NCBI RefSeq assembly: GCF_004193775.1
Contig: NC_041004.1
Coordinates: 1,729,579-1,793,578, forward strand
DNA length: 64,000 nt
Direction: 5' to 3'
Origin: Glycine soja
Taxonomy: Eukaryota > Streptophyta > Magnoliopsida > Fabales > Fabaceae
In this document: positions 1 through 13,492 of the stretch, piece after piece
How positions within the stretch are numbered: position 1 is the first letter of the stretch
How the letters are laid out: every line of letters starts with the position of its first letter
The notes under the pieces: generated by a model
Database searches by the model: none
What the model was told of the DNA's origin: nothing
Seen by the model: the letters and a program-made list of their open reading frames with translations, nothing else
Program-made: the position numbers and the translations under genes

Positions 1-38
1 ACCTTGCAACCTTGCAGAGTTTCAGTGTCAAAACTCAA

Positions 39-342
39 ATGTTTTAATACAGACTGTGTAGTAGAACTAACATAAAAAACAAGAATTTGACAGTAGAATT
101 TTATCATCACTGCATGCTGTTGTTTACATTGTTAAGTTTCTTCTGATGTATCCAATGTAATCCCCTGGTTCTGGCTATACACAAGACAGAATGTTTTAAT
201 ACAGACTGTGTAGTAGAACTAACATAAAAAACAAGAATTTGACAATAGAATTTTATCATCACTGCATGCTGTTCTTTACATTGTTAAGTTTCTTCTGATG
301 TATCCAATGTAATCCCCTGGTTCTGGCTATACATAAGACAGC
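39..342. repeat. Two-copy tandem repeat, period 152 bp
   Basis: Two adjacent copies (about 39-190 and 191-342) begin with AATGTTTTAATACAGACTG and end in GGCTATACA(C/T)AAGACAG. They differ at only a few bases, so the duplication is recent. No coding content is seen. Confidence 0.9.
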
Positions 343-817
343 GTAATATGGATAGTAGTTTTAGTTGGGCTATATAAAGAACTCAGACTGAGAACAACAA
401 CTGCTATTCGAAAAGAGAAAACTGGACCTATACATTGCTAAAAAAATTAAGGAGAGAAACTAATAAAATTAAAGAGAGAAACTCATCTAGAGATGGGTAA
501 TGAAACCTAATATTGAATTGCATATATTCACTGACCTAAGCTTAACTAAAACATAAATATAAGATCCACATGTTGATATAACTTAATTGTCATTTTGTTC
601 AATATTCTCCTAAACTCCTGATGGTACCAAGAGATCCAAAGCAAAACATGTGTGAGCTAGATAAAAGGTAACACTTCACACATTTTGAAAGATTAAAGCT
701 TGAGACTTTCCTTTTTTGTTTTTGAGGCATCATTTCGAGGCCCACTGACTTCACTGTCAAAGTTATTGGACAGTTTTTCTCTCTGTATTCACAGATTTGG
801 ATAGAATCTTGTCACAT

Positions 818-1130
818 TTATCCGGCTACTTGAGTTTGTTGATGCTGATTTTCCATATTTCTTAGAAGGGCAGCAAGGTTGGATTCTTTCTTATTTCCAA
901 AATCCTTCAGCTCCTGCAAATTTAAAGCACCAAGGTGTACTCTTACTCTCTTAGACTCAAACTTGCAACAACAATACAAAGAATAGCATAAAGCAGGATA
1001 CAAGTAACTTTAATATAGACAAACCTTGACTCGGAAGAACAAACCTTTCAACTTCCCTTTGCCTTTTTTTTCCGTTCAGTTATTTTCCCTTCTGCATCAT
1101 TTCACCAACGGCTTCTCTAGAGAGACATGG
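818..1130 (-). pseudogene. Possible 3'-terminal exons of an unrecognised minus-strand gene
   Basis: On the minus strand, 913-818 reads as a plausible last exon. A TTTGCAG acceptor is followed by 31 codons (ELKDFGNKKESNLAALL and onward) and a TAA stop. Upstream, the stretch ending at 1025 is followed by a GTTTGT donor and joins in phase 0 (ending GLFFRVK). Farther upstream the frame is closed by stops near an 8-A run. The gene is therefore decayed, has a further intron there, or the model is wrong. I do not recognise the protein. The splice signals and polar, coding-like composition are the only support. Confidence 0.35.
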
Positions 1131-4100
1131 GTATCGGAGTAAATCAGATTTGATCACTCCAAGAGATATACATAAATCATGTAATGCCAATTATGTTGCT
1201 CACAAATCTATAATGCATCTCCTGTCCCCCTGAACTCAACCACTCAACCTTGAACATAATTGTGGAAGCAAAACACACACACACAAACACAAGAATCATT
1301 GGAAGAATTTTTTTCAATTTAGAACTGTTATGGGGAATATCCCGGCCACGCTACTTTAGACGACGTAAAGAATAAAACTTAATCACAATCATAAGTTGGC
1401 TAAATAGTAAACTTAAAGGATATCAGAGCACTCAACTACACGTGCACTCAAGGAAATGAACTCCAACAGATTTCCCTGCTGAAAATGTCTATATATAGAG
1501 GTCTCCTTTCACAAGTAATCCTCTTTTACATACATTCACCCCAAACTACTTCTGATTTGATCGTTGGAATCCCTGCAGGTGAACACCACCTTGGTCGAAT
1601 CTCTTCGACCACCTCAATTCCGCCTTGCTGTTGATCCATTCTCCATTCTCTCTTATTCACATCACAACAAGAACAAACCGGAAAACCAATCACTCCTAGA
1701 ACAAGGAAAAACAGTTAAATGGTTAAACTATTGTCTCAAAACTATAAATACTTTAATAACCAATCCCCCCTTTTAAAAAAATCTTCCCTTTAAGTAACCC
1801 CCTGAACATTTTTTTACCGGCCATCATAATTGAAACCCTTTTACCAACAGTTCAAGCTGATCAATGAAACTAAGTTACTGAAACTAGTTTTTTCACAATT
1901 AAGGAAATATACGCAGATAAAGGCAAAGCTAAATGGAAAAAGGCTAAACTGAACACCTTCTCGTGGCAAAGACAGAGAGTTTGCGGTGGAACAGACAAAG
2001 GGTCCATTCAATGACCCTCATCTTGTTGGTTGCGTTTTCCCTTGTCACTTGTGACTTTTGACAGCATAGAATTGATATCAACGTCGGTCGGTCGTAAACA
2101 TAGTTTTAGATTGAGGCCTCAAGGTAAAGTTTTTACTCATCAAGACTACATGCAATAGCAACTGCAACTGCAACTGCAACTGCATGAGTGTCCCATTTTC
2201 TCTATATTTTTCTGCAGTATCAAGGATCACGAAACCGTAACCGAGGCCGATAGCAGTGACCATTTCATTGTATCTTTTTTGGTACAGTATCCGCTCATAT
2301 TTTATCAATAATTAATTTACCTCAGAAAACTTATTTAGTTAATCTTAAAAATTTTTTTATTTTAATCACATTTTCTATTCAAAAGTGACACCATAATTAA
2401 AAAAATTGAATCCAGTATCATGGGAGCCAATTACTTGTTTGTTCGGCCCTTTCATGGTATCTGAATCCAATGTTTGTGCCTTCTAATTTACGTTTATGTT
2501 CACCCACGGGGTGATATAAAACGAAATGTAACAAAACAAGGATAAATGTGATTTTAGTCATTTTCTTCTTTTTTTCAAATGTGATTTAAGTCTTTACAAA
2601 ATGAATTTGGTTCTGGATTATGTTTGTCAAAAACTTGGTTGATCATCTTTTCATCTTTCAATCTGATTATTTGTTACAAAGATAACTTTATATTAATATC
2701 ATAATTCAGTAAAAAAAAAAATTTAATGAAATATCTCTTCCAATCACATTCTTCATTAACAAAACTTTGAATTCAAAATCTTACTTCAACCCAAGTTCTA
2801 CTCAAACCAAAAACTTGGTAAATCAAAATCATGTATAAGGATATGATGAATTGCAGTAAAACTTAACAAAATATTTGAAGGGTGTGTATAGTAAAAGTGG
2901 GAGTTCAAAAAACACTTATATTAATTTTATTAGATTTTCTTTTGTGGGCTTTTGGGCCCTTAAGTAAAGATGATAGTCGAAAGAGTAATGTTTTATGGTA
3001 CAAAAAATTTAACTACAATTTTGTACGAAATCAAGAGATGGTGTTCTATTAGTTCAGCATAAAATATTGAACAAAAAACTCAAGAAAAAAAAGGAAATTA
3101 GTCGTGCTTTCGTCAAGTTAATTTGATTTTGAGTTAAATTTTTATGCTGTTAACTAATAAAACATCACCATTTATAATATAAATTAAGAAAAAAAATGAT
3201 GTATTAACAATTTCATTCAATCACAAATTATTATATATAATAAATTTGTTGATTTTTATAATTATTACCTTAAAAGTTATACAAATCAATTTTTTTGATT
3301 GAATGACAATGTTAATACAATAGTACATAACCTTTAAACTCATATAAATTTATTTTATATTATTAATACATAACCTATTTTATCTTAAAATTATAATAAC
3401 AAGTTATGATTGACTATTGAGAAGTGTGAATAATAAACAAATAATAATATCTACAGCCTTATCTCTCAATATCATTTCTGCTTCATATATTGTATATATA
3501 TGCTGTTATATCATGGTTACTATCATATGAGAAATGTGAAGTTAGGTTAGCATGGTCCTGTTCCAAAGCAAATCCCTATATATGGACAAAAAGTGCAAAT
3601 CTTGGGTGTCCCCCTATTATAGTTCCGGCTAGACAAGGGCATAGTAGTAGCACTGATCAGTAGATACTATCAGACAAATCCGGGCCCTGCACGGTTGCAT
3701 GCACATTCATTAGAGTCAAACTCAATTACTATACGACATGCTTCCAAATCCAACTTGATCCTCACTGTCACTTTTTCACTCCCCAAGACACATCAAAATA
3801 GTGCCCACGAATTAATTAATCACAGAACCATCCACTCGGCTACACACTTTTTTGTCTCTTTCCCCCCCTCCATAACCACACCCTTCTTTTTAGTGAGTTG
3901 AATGTGAGAGTTTATCAGGGATTAGAGTAGGCTTTTTGGTTCAAATAACATTTATAAAAATACTTATTGATTATTTATTTCCTTTCATTTCTTCTTATTA
4001 GATATACATAGTAGAAGTATAAAAACTAGCTTACCAGTTAGGACAGGGTAACCAAACTAACATGATGTTTGGTTTAGTTCCACTTTTAAGTTTTAAGTTA

Positions 4101-5000
4101 AAATCGATTAAGATTATTTACATTGAAGGCAAACACAAGTCCAAAATTATTCCTATTTTTTTATACTATCATTGTGATTTTTGTCCTTTACCATTGATCC
4201 AAATACATTATATATACATCATAATTGAGAAATGTTAAAGAACTAACATGGTTCAGGCAACTTAAGTTAAGAAAAGTTGATCCACTTAAATATTATTAAA
4301 CTCATATTTTATAAAAACATGAGTTTGGACCTCATTACAGATGTAAAAATATTGTCAATAGGTCATTCTTGAGTATTTTGTACATGTTATTTTAAGTTTG
4401 AGGTTTGTTCGATCTCACAAATTCCTTGAAACAAAAAATCCACCTAAACTTTTATCTAATAAAATAAAATAAAATAAAACTAATCCAACTAAACTGATAA
4501 TGACCCAACAAATTTCTAAGTGATTTTTTTGGGAATTTTTCATTTTTAAGTTATGGAATTCAACCAAATAATTGACTAAGTCATGAAGCAATAATCGTAC
4601 GGACGTAAATGTAAAAAGTGTTTTTCATTTCAGTATTGCCCAACAACCCAACCAGTATAGTTAAGTAGTTCCTCACTGCTAGCTTCACAACCACTTCCAG
4701 AATTCACTTGCGTGAAGCACCACCTATCATATTCATATTATCAATAATATTTACTAACCAGTATTTTTAAAATAGTGATTAATTTTTTTTATAAATAACA
4801 TAATTTTTTGTTTTTCAATAAAAGTATATATATATAAATTTCTTAAATAATATCTTAGATGATTAACATTTGCATAATATTATTACCTTACCTTGATGAG
4901 AAGAATATTATATATGGAGATCTCCACCTAGAAGCTAGCTACCTCTCTCCTTCTTCTACTCCTTCTCTCACTCTTCCTTTTATATATATTGACTCTTGAG
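1131..5000. other. AT-rich intergenic region
   Basis: No supportable gene was found. Small features are a TATA-like TATATATAGAG near 1491 followed by a short open stretch (1576-1776) without recognisable homology, a (CAACTG)n microsatellite at about 2158-2183, and an AAAAT-type repeat near 4461-4480. The rest is AT-rich and stop-dense in all frames. Confidence 0.6.
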
Positions 5001-5100
5001 TTATTCCACTTTCACACTCCTGAGTTCTCCACCAACCTCATTCTCTCTCTTTACATAACTCACTTTTTGACAACACATTATTACATTCCTTAATTCCAAA
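4980..5100 (+). promoter_or_regulatory. Putative core promoter and 5' leader of the DUF4378 gene
   Basis: A TATATATATT box at about 4980-4990 lies in a CT-rich stretch (4940-5060) roughly 115 bases before the ATG at 5101. CT-rich leaders after a TATA box are common in plant genes. Transcription start is inferred only. Confidence 0.45.
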
Positions 5101-7276
5101 ATGAGCACGCAGCAGCTGAAAAGGTTCAACTCAATGGAACGCAGGCCAAGAATGCTGAAGGACTTCCTCAGCGAGAATCTGAACTCTTGCTCCTCAAGCG
5201 GCTTCGAATCACTTCCAAGAAAACCAACCAACAACAACAACAACAGCATGCACAGCCTCATAGAAATGGAACTCAAATCATCATCATCATCGTCATCATC
5301 ACCCTTTCAAACACTTATCAACACCATAAGAAGCATCTCTCTCTTCACCCCAAAATCACCCTCAGTGCTTTCTCTACCCAGAAGCCTCTCTCGCAAGCTA
5401 TCATCTTCAAGAAGAAGAACAAGAAGAAGAAGAAGCCGAGTGTGCAGCGATGTCAACATCACAACGGCGGTGAAGATCAAGGACATCATACGGTGGAAAT
5501 CGTTCAGGGACATCGTGGTGGAACCTTCTCCTCTTCCACCACCACCACCACCGTTGGATTTCATGGTGGGGTCCACAAACACCATCACCTGTAGTAGCTG
5601 TAGCAGTGGCTCTAGTTGGATTAAGAGTGATTTTTTAACCTTGGAAGAGGCACAAAACGACAACGTTGAAGCGGCGGGTAAAAGGTTTTCGTTTATTTCA
5701 CACCTTCTTGTCGGCAGCAAGAACTCCTGGGCTAAGGTGAACAATCATTTACTGCATCGAATCTTCACAAATATTGAGGCTCTTGTTATGTTTGTTTGTT
5801 CGTCTTTTGCTTTTTTTGTTAAGTTCATTTTAGATTTTTCTTTTTTTTAATTTCTTTTACGAATTATCATATAAGGACAAGAAAAAAAGGTGTTTGTTAG
5901 GAAATAATTTTGTGGACAATATTTTATTTTATCATCTGTCGGTGGGAATGGGAATTGTGCAGCACTTTTCATTCGTTTTTTTTATTATATAATTTTTAGT
6001 TAAGAGAATAATATTTTCCAGTATAGTTTATTCCATTCTCATATTTTAATCTTGATTTTTATGTTAAGACATGTTGATTAAGTCCAACATATATAAGCAT
6101 GTATATGTATATTTCTTTATGAATATATATTGCCAATGACTATAAGACCCTCTTAAGAAACATTTTGCAAATTTATCTTACTTGTTGTTGTAAGATTTTA
6201 AATGGGGTATTTACAGTTGATGATCACAATTAAATAATTACTTTAATGCTGATTTTCATGCCAACCGTTTATTTGGAATATCTTTTTTTACTGATTATAA
6301 ACTATTTTTGTTTTACTGATATAAACTATTATGTAATCTTGACAGGAAACTTTAACTTGCCAAGAAGAACAACACAGTCCAGTTTCAGTTCTTCAGGTTG
6401 GAGAAGATGAATTCTCACCTTTTGATCAAAGCCTTGCCAATATTCAAAGTAAGTTTAAGTTCCTTCTTTCACTTCAGTTGTCTCTTCTAAGTCCTAATTC
6501 TGTAATTCATTTAACCAACACATTCTATATGTGCATGTTTGGGTACCTACTGTTTATAGGAAAATAATCATTTAAAAGAAGAAAAAAAAAATCTTAATAA
6601 TTGCAAAAAAATGATTATTTCTTTGAAATAAGATGAACCAAACATGCAATCAACTAACTTATTTTCCATGGATATTCATCAATTGTGCTGTCCTAATTGT
6701 ATAGATTTCATATGAAAATGGTACTAATAATCTTTTCACTTTTGAGCAGGGAGAAAACAGAAGTTCATACAAACAGTTCAGAAATTGGAGAGTCTTGCAA
6801 AATTTGACCTTGCAAACTTAGACCAGTGTCTCTCATTGGATGACAATTCTGGCTATGATGAAGAATATGAAGAAGATGATGCTGATAATGAAGTTGACAT
6901 TGAAGAACAAGATTGGATTGAGGAAAAGGCAAAGCAGCTGCTGAATTGTGTTAAAGCAAGAGGTTCAGCAGATGGATGTAGAGACTATTTGGATACACTT
7001 CTGTTGGATTTTTTTAGGGAAGAACTAAGTGGAGGTAGAAACCAATACAAGAATGAAGAGGAGTTTGAGTTAGAGACATTGAGAATAACTGAGGATTGGA
7101 TAAATGGGTCATTTGCTTTTGATGCAGGGCATGTTGACAAACATGCTTATATTAAGGACATGGAAAGGAGAGATCAGTGGAGTAGGTTTGAGGAGGAGCA
7201 AGAAGAATTGGCCTTTGAAATTGAAACAGCTATATTGCATAGTTTGGTTGCTGATCTTCTTGACCTGGATGGTTAA
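5101..7276 (+). CDS. DUF4378 / TRM-like protein, three exons, 421 aa
   Basis: Proposed exons are 5101-5736, 6346-6448 and 6750-7276. Junctions are AAG|GTGAAC...GACAG|GAA (phase 0) and CAA A|GTAAGT...GCAG|GG (phase 1), giving one continuous frame. The N-terminal half (exon 1) is low-complexity. It has poly-Asn and poly-Ser tracts, an Arg-rich basic block (RRRTRRRRSR, about residues 100-109), then KIKDIIRWKSFRD and a run of prolines. Exon 3 carries an acidic stretch (about residues 275-300) and ends with EEEQEELAFEIETAILHSLV followed by ADLLDL. That resembles the C-terminal helix of DUF4378, seen in TON1-recruiting-motif and related plant proteins. TRM proteins act on cortical microtubules and cell shape; applying that role here is inference. 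The exon 1 frame stays open to 5850, but only the 5736 donor joins exon 2 in frame. No frameshift or internal stop is seen. Confidence 0.8.
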
Positions 7277-7309
7277 TACTTAATAGTTTTTCTTTTCAAA
7301 GTTCAAATC

Positions 7310-7440
7310 AAGTTCTGGCAATTGCTTCCTCCACAGTTGTTTCCTGCACCTTCCTAAGCTTACGAAACACCTAATTGAGAATGTAAAATTACATTCCGTT
7401 AGGTGCAGGAAGCAATTGTCTCTATTTTCAATTTCTTTTA
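7310..7440. repeat. Imperfect inverted repeat, MITE-like
   Basis: GCAATTGCTTCC...TTTCCTGCACC near 7318-7352 faces GGTGCAGGAAGCAATTG at about 7402-7418. A smaller palindrome, AATGTAAAATTACATT, lies near the centre. It sits immediately 3' of the DUF4378 gene. No transposase is present. It could be a non-autonomous element or part of the 3' UTR structure. Confidence 0.4.
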
Positions 7441-7619
7441 AGATCTCTGGGCCTTTAGCCTCACTTTTCTCAACAGAAATTATCTGGCCCACTATAGCAC
7501 TTGAAGCCCAAATCAGAAAAGTAAGTCTCCTCCTACAGCATCCATTTAGACCTACCAACCACACCAGAAAAATAATGAGACCTACCAACCAAGGGCAGAG
7601 GGATGCCCTTCTTTAGTGG

Positions 7620-9540
7620 TAACAAAGGACAAATGTCATAGTTTGGTGAGTTTTGGATACTCTTCTATGAAGGGGTAATGAGATTCTGGTGGACATAAGT
7701 ACATGATTGGGTTGTACTGTACTTAAATTTAGTTATGGCTTAGATTTTGGACTTTGGAGTGTAGCAATTTAATTAGTGGATTTCAAGGCATAAACTCATG
7801 CCTACTTTTGTCAATGTACTGGTGCTTAGGAAGTCTTTAGATTGTTCAGTTATCCAATATATCTGTAAAGGAAATTATTCAGCATTTAGCACTTCTCTTT
7901 TCAGGCTAATGTTTCAAATACAAGGCCTTTCTACAACTGCAGCTAAAAATGAGAGTATGCATATAACTTTGTTTTTCTATTATTTAATATTATTTGATGG
8001 CATATTTCTTAAAGTTATTTAATCTTGTGTATAATTGTGATATTCAAACTCATTTGATGATATGATAGTATAAATAGAAGTATGATAAAACTTTTACAAT
8101 TTATTAATCAAAATTAAATTATTGAAAAAATAATTAATAATCATGCTTTTCGTAACCTTATATATACACCGGTGGAGGCAAGGGGAGACTGTATGTAGTT
8201 ATTGATGTAGAATAATGTTAGATGGAGATCCCATTTAAGTAGATATGTTAAGAGAAAAATAGATATAAAAATAGAAATGTAAATGTAATATATGATGTGA
8301 TAAAAAAAAATAGACATAAATGAGGTATTTGTAGTATGTGAGTGTCCAAAAATCAAAGTTCTTGATGTGTGATAAGATAATGTGACATGTTTTTAAACAT
8401 AATGCATAATCAAGGGAATCGTTTTATAATTTTTTATGAAAAGACCAATACCAACAATAAAAATACTAAAAAATGGCATATTTTAGCATATAAGAAAGAT
8501 TGACTAAATTTTTTTTTACTTGTTTATTCTGAACTTGTTTTTGAGGGCATTGTTTATTGTGAACTTAAAATTTGTTTTCTGGTTCTTTATTGTATATAAC
8601 TTTGCATATCCAAAGCTTTTCACCGGACTTTTGAGTCATTTGAAGCCCACTAAATAACTTGACTTGCACTACATATCATAGTTATTTTTTATACCCCCTA
8701 ATATTTTTTTTTCTATTTGAAGAAATCAAAACCTTTGGTATTGAATTCTGTTTGAGAGATAATTATGGTTTTCCAACCCCTAGAGATGCTGAAGCTTGGG
8801 CCTTCTTCAATATCATTCTCTAATTGCAGAACCTACAAATCACAAATGTTATCATAGAATTAGATTACAAAATCGTTATAGATCATTTCAACTCTTGTAC
8901 TATAGGTAGTTCCTATTTCTATATAATTATAGATAAACGTAGGTAATAATTCTCTTCTTTTACCAAGAGGAAATTTTGTAAAAAGACAAACTAATCTTAT
9001 AACTCATAATTTAATAAAGACTTCAAGATTTTACTCTTCCTCTCACAAGTTTCATTACCTCCCCTCATGTTTCAAATATTTTGAATGAAATAATTTAACT
9101 ATGTTTCTTTTAATTTTTTTTTTGACAGAGAATTAGTTATCAGTTAACTCACACTTCTTCTCATCATGCCAAAAGCTTTCAAAATATTCAGCGGTTATAA
9201 AGTCTATGCTACATTGGATTTAACTCATGTGTGCATTTATATTAGGATATTATAACTCATACTCAAGTAATATAAAAGGGACACTTATGCCACTATACAA
9301 AGTTACAAACTCTTTTTTCATATATTATTATTTTATTGATTTATATGCTAACATGGATATCATAATGTTTTTTAGATACCCTTTACCTATTTGCGAAACC
9401 ATCACCAACATGACTTCGACCATTAGAGGATTAAATGAACTTTTGGTAAGCATGACAATGAAACGGGTCTCACACACACATAATTTTTGTTTTAATTTAA
9501 TTTTAAAATAAGTAAGTGAAAATAAGTCTGATTTAATTTA
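7620..9540. other. AT-rich intergenic region
   Basis: No gene is supported. The short open frames here have no recognisable domains and are AT-driven. Confidence 0.55.
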
Positions 9541-10290
9541 AAAATGGCTTTTTAACTTTTTGATTCATGTGTTTTTATTTGATTTTTACTACTTACACTG
9601 AATATAATTAACTTAAGAGTATCTTTATAGAGTATTACTTAAAAAAAATTAATATCACTTATTATCAATAATTAATTCCTAAAAGTCATAAGCTATGTGG
9701 TTTTGACATTATGTAGAAGAATAAACAAAGTACGATTGATTTAGGGTTGCAAAAACAGTTTTTTTTTTAAATTTTAATTTATGTATTTTTATTTGATTTT
9801 AACTACTTGCATTGCCTCCAAAACAACTACTTACATTGAATATAATTAAATTATGAATATATTCATTTTTTTTTGGCGGAAATTATGAATATCTTCATAG
9901 AGTCTTACTTACAAAAAAAAAATTAACATCATTTATTATCGAGAATTAATTACAAAAAGTCATAAGCTATGGTTTTGACTTTATGTGGAAGAATAAACAA
10001 AGTACGGTTGATATGAGCTTATAGGGTTGCCATAACAGTTTTTTTTTTTAACTTTTGATTTATGTATTTTTATTTGATTTTAACTACTCTACTTATATTG
10101 AATACAATTAAATTTTGAATATCTTTATAGAGTCTTATTTTACAAAAAAAAATAAAATTAATATCATCTATTGTCAAGATTTATTTCCTAATTAAAAGTC
10201 ATAAGCTATAGTTTCGGCTTTATGTAGAAAAACAAACAAATTATTGATTGATATGAGCTTATAGGGTTTCCAAAAGGTCGTTTTTTTTGG
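9541..10290. repeat. Degenerate tandem array, three units of about 240-280 bp
   Basis: Each unit shares a T-rich run, then TATTTTTATTTGATTT, a CATTGAATATAATTAA-like block, ATCTT(T/C)ATAGAGT, and AAAAGTCATAAGCTATG. In the second and third units this is followed by AGAATAAACAAAGTACG-like and GAGCTTATAGGGTT-like blocks. Units start near 9541, 9756 and 10036. Divergence is substantial, so the array is old. No coding capacity. Confidence 0.7.
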
Positions 10291-12700
10291 TATAGCAAAT
10301 ACTCGAACTTTTATTGACTTCCTCCGCCCAAAACTGAAAGCATAATTTGTTTTATTTAACAAAGGCTTTTGTTGAGAGATTCCTTGCACTCTAATTAAAA
10401 CAGCGTTTTACTTATACAAAACAAAAGTACACCGTGTTTGATATTTCTTCATTTTCTTTAATAACGCGATTACGACGTTTACCAAATATATAAAAGATTC
10501 CCATTTGTTGCATAAGGCAACTGGATGATCCTATCATTATTTTTTTTATTATTATAAAATTTAGACTAAACACTCAACTTATTTTTTTTTTAAAATTGTT
10601 TGAGCTAATTGAATTATTAAAAAAATCAAATAATTAAGGTTACAAAAACAAAATACTTTAATCCTTCAATCATTTTCTCTCTAACAAAAATAAAATCCTT
10701 CAATCATTTCCATTATGTTTTTAATACACAATTAGTCCCTAAAATATTGTTTAGTGTTTTTTTTTTGGTGAAAAAATATTGTTTATTTTAAAGAAAAAGA
10801 AAAGAGAGAAATTTTAACTAGGGAAAGAGACGGATCGAAGAGGTTTCCATGGATATTAGAAATATCTTCTTTCTTTTGTTCTTTTTCTTTTGTTGGGGGG
10901 ACCAAGAGAAAGAAAAAGAAAATAAATAAATTTATTATATACCTAAAATTGTCAAATAAAATTATTAACTTAAGAATAATTAATGTAATTAGTATAAATA
11001 TTTTTTTCTTCCAAATCCCCTCTCTTTTCTCTATTAGAACCCAATTCATTATTGTAATTATGTTTAAAAAATAATACCATCCTCTGTTATTTATCTTATC
11101 ATATAATAAAATAATAGTTATTAAATAAAAAAAACCTTTTTTTCCTGATGTATTAAATAAATGAAAAATTCAAATCACAAAAGATGAATCAAAACAAAAT
11201 CTTGCATCACATGTTCGAGTTCCTACTTATTTCATCTCTGAGATAATTCATTTGTAAGTGTTACAGTCTCAAGGTTTTCTTTGGTTTGCAGGTGGGGCAT
11301 CTTCCCATTTCCTTAAATTTTTCTAGAGCGAAAATAAAATAAAATAATTTATTATCTTTGGCGAATAAAACAAATGTTTAAAAACAAAAAATATGATTGA
11401 AGAAAAATAAATTAAATCATGAAACTTAAATAAATTATTTATTATCGTGAATTAATTTTTAAGAATTGAAATTAATGTAAAATTCATTTGTGACTAACAG
11501 TTTCTTTAAAATAAATAAATAGATTAACTTTATTATCAATTGAAAAATATTAAAGAAAATTAATTTATATCCTAAAAAATTTGTAAATAATTTTAAAATA
11601 AAATTATTGTAATTTTATATTTTTTCTTACAATAAATTAATTTATTAAATTATTATAATATGTGACTTCCAATTTTATTTATTATTATAATTTACTTTTA
11701 AGTTCCAGCAAACAAAGAATCAATAACCATCAAACACAGTGAATAAATTGACATAAAAATATTTTTATTTAATTAAATATCTCAAATTTAAGTCTTAAAT
11801 ATTTATATAATATATTTGTGGTCCAAGAAAGAAAACGATGAGTCAACCATATCAAACCTCTCAACTGCATATTGATATAAAACCCATCAAATTTCAGAAG
11901 AGGTCCCTAAAGAATACAAGTGTGATAAAAACATGTTCTGTATTGGATTTTCCTATTCTAGCTAGAAAATATGAGATGAACATTAGGTCACTTTTTTAAT
12001 TCTAGAAATTCCAAATTTCATACTAACTATGAAAGTTAAATTGACAATATAAATTTATAATAATATATAACCTCGTGCAAGACATAATAAAAAAAGCCTC
12101 GTGCAATAAGTCCAAAAAAATAAATAAAATCTCGTGCAATTTTTAAGCACCAGTCCCATTCATTATATAATAGAAATAAATGTGATACCAATGAATGACA
12201 CAGACACAGTCATGTTGGACAAATAAGGGGGGCTCTCCTCTCTTCTAAAGTCCTTTTCATTGAAATTTTTCATCCAATAAATATAAAACAATATTAATTT
12301 GCTCTTAAAACGTTAGGTCCCATCAAGTTATACTAGTATTTTAGTCTAGTATATTTGCGTTGGCTAAATATTTATTTTATACAACTATTTTTTTAATAAA
12401 AAATGTTTTTAAATATATAAATTATATTATAATTAAAATATGTAATTAATAAATGTATTTATATAAATAAATTATGTATTATATTTATGAAAAATAATTT
12501 ACATTGTGATGTATTGTTATTCTTAATTATTGATAATTTATTTTTAGAAATATTGCAATTCAAATTAGAATTAAAGATATTTTTTTGATAGGTAAAACTT
12601 GAAGATATTAAAAATGATAGACTAAAAAATGATAAAATGTTAATGTAAATAGTTTAATTGATATTAAAAGCAAAAGGAGATATATCATATACATATTAAG
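10291..12700. other. AT-rich intergenic region
   Basis: No gene or recognised element was found. It is dominated by A/T homopolymers and short ATTTA-like runs. Confidence 0.55.
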
Positions 12701-12714
12701 AGTGAAATTGAATT

Positions 12715-13492
12715 TTCAAATATATATATATATTATTTAAAATTAGTTTCTGATATTCAGTTTCTTTTAAATTGTTTTAATGATATTAAAAGTAAAAAAA
12801 GATATATAAGGAGATTATTTATATAATATATTTTTATTACATTATTTCTCTTTTCATCTCTGTTTTATAACTCAGTTTTTTGATGAGTCACAATTCATTC
12901 TCTTCCCTTTCACTTTGATAAATGATAATTGTATAATTATTTTTAACAGTTTTACTGTAAAAAATATTTTTTTTTCATAAACTTTTAACATGAAATTCAG
13001 TCTTTGATATAAATTTTCCATTTTTTTAATAAATAAAAGGCATGTAACGATATCACAACAGATATAAAATTTTCATATTAATTCCTAAAAATTATAAATT
13101 TGAATTATATTAATACTTGTTATCATTATCATTATAATATATATACATTAATCCCCTAAGATGTTCATAACACCTGTATTTATCATTTCAAAAAGATTAA
13201 AGTGATTATCATTTTATATTTCCAAGGACTTATATACACTGCTTAAAGGACTTTTCAGCTTGTATACACCGTATAGATACAAAATCTTCTTCCACATGTA
13301 AAGAATGGGCTATATTATTTGCACAGATCGAGCTATATCCACCACGTATAGATTGAACATACAGTCATACATTAACCACGTTATTCTATTGTCTGTTTCT
13401 GATTATTGGAAACCAAATTCCACACATGCAAACTCTCTTTCATTGAACCTTGGTTTTGGGACAGTGCAGTGACCATAGCAGAAGAAGCAGTG
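12715..13492 (+). promoter_or_regulatory. Upstream region of the transporter gene, duplicated downstream
   Basis: This flank (TATATATTATTTAAAATTAG, AAGGAGATTATTTATATAAT) recurs in diverged form at about 19430-19720. It recurs nearly intact before each dead transporter copy (about 20690-21484, 35135-35938, 49120-49926). The repeated unit therefore took the promoter as well as the coding part. The core promoter cannot be fixed from sequence alone. Confidence 0.5.

Noticed and set aside
3695..3901. 68-codon plus-strand open frame
   Set aside because: No homology recognised, no clear splice or promoter support, low-complexity end.
5187..5594. Overlapping plus and minus open frames in exon 1 of the DUF4378 gene
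   Set aside because: Repetitive codon runs leave other frames open. Only the 5101 frame splices to exons 2 and 3.
9541..10290. Possible satellite or centromeric repeat
   Set aside because: Only about three strongly diverged units; too few to call a satellite.
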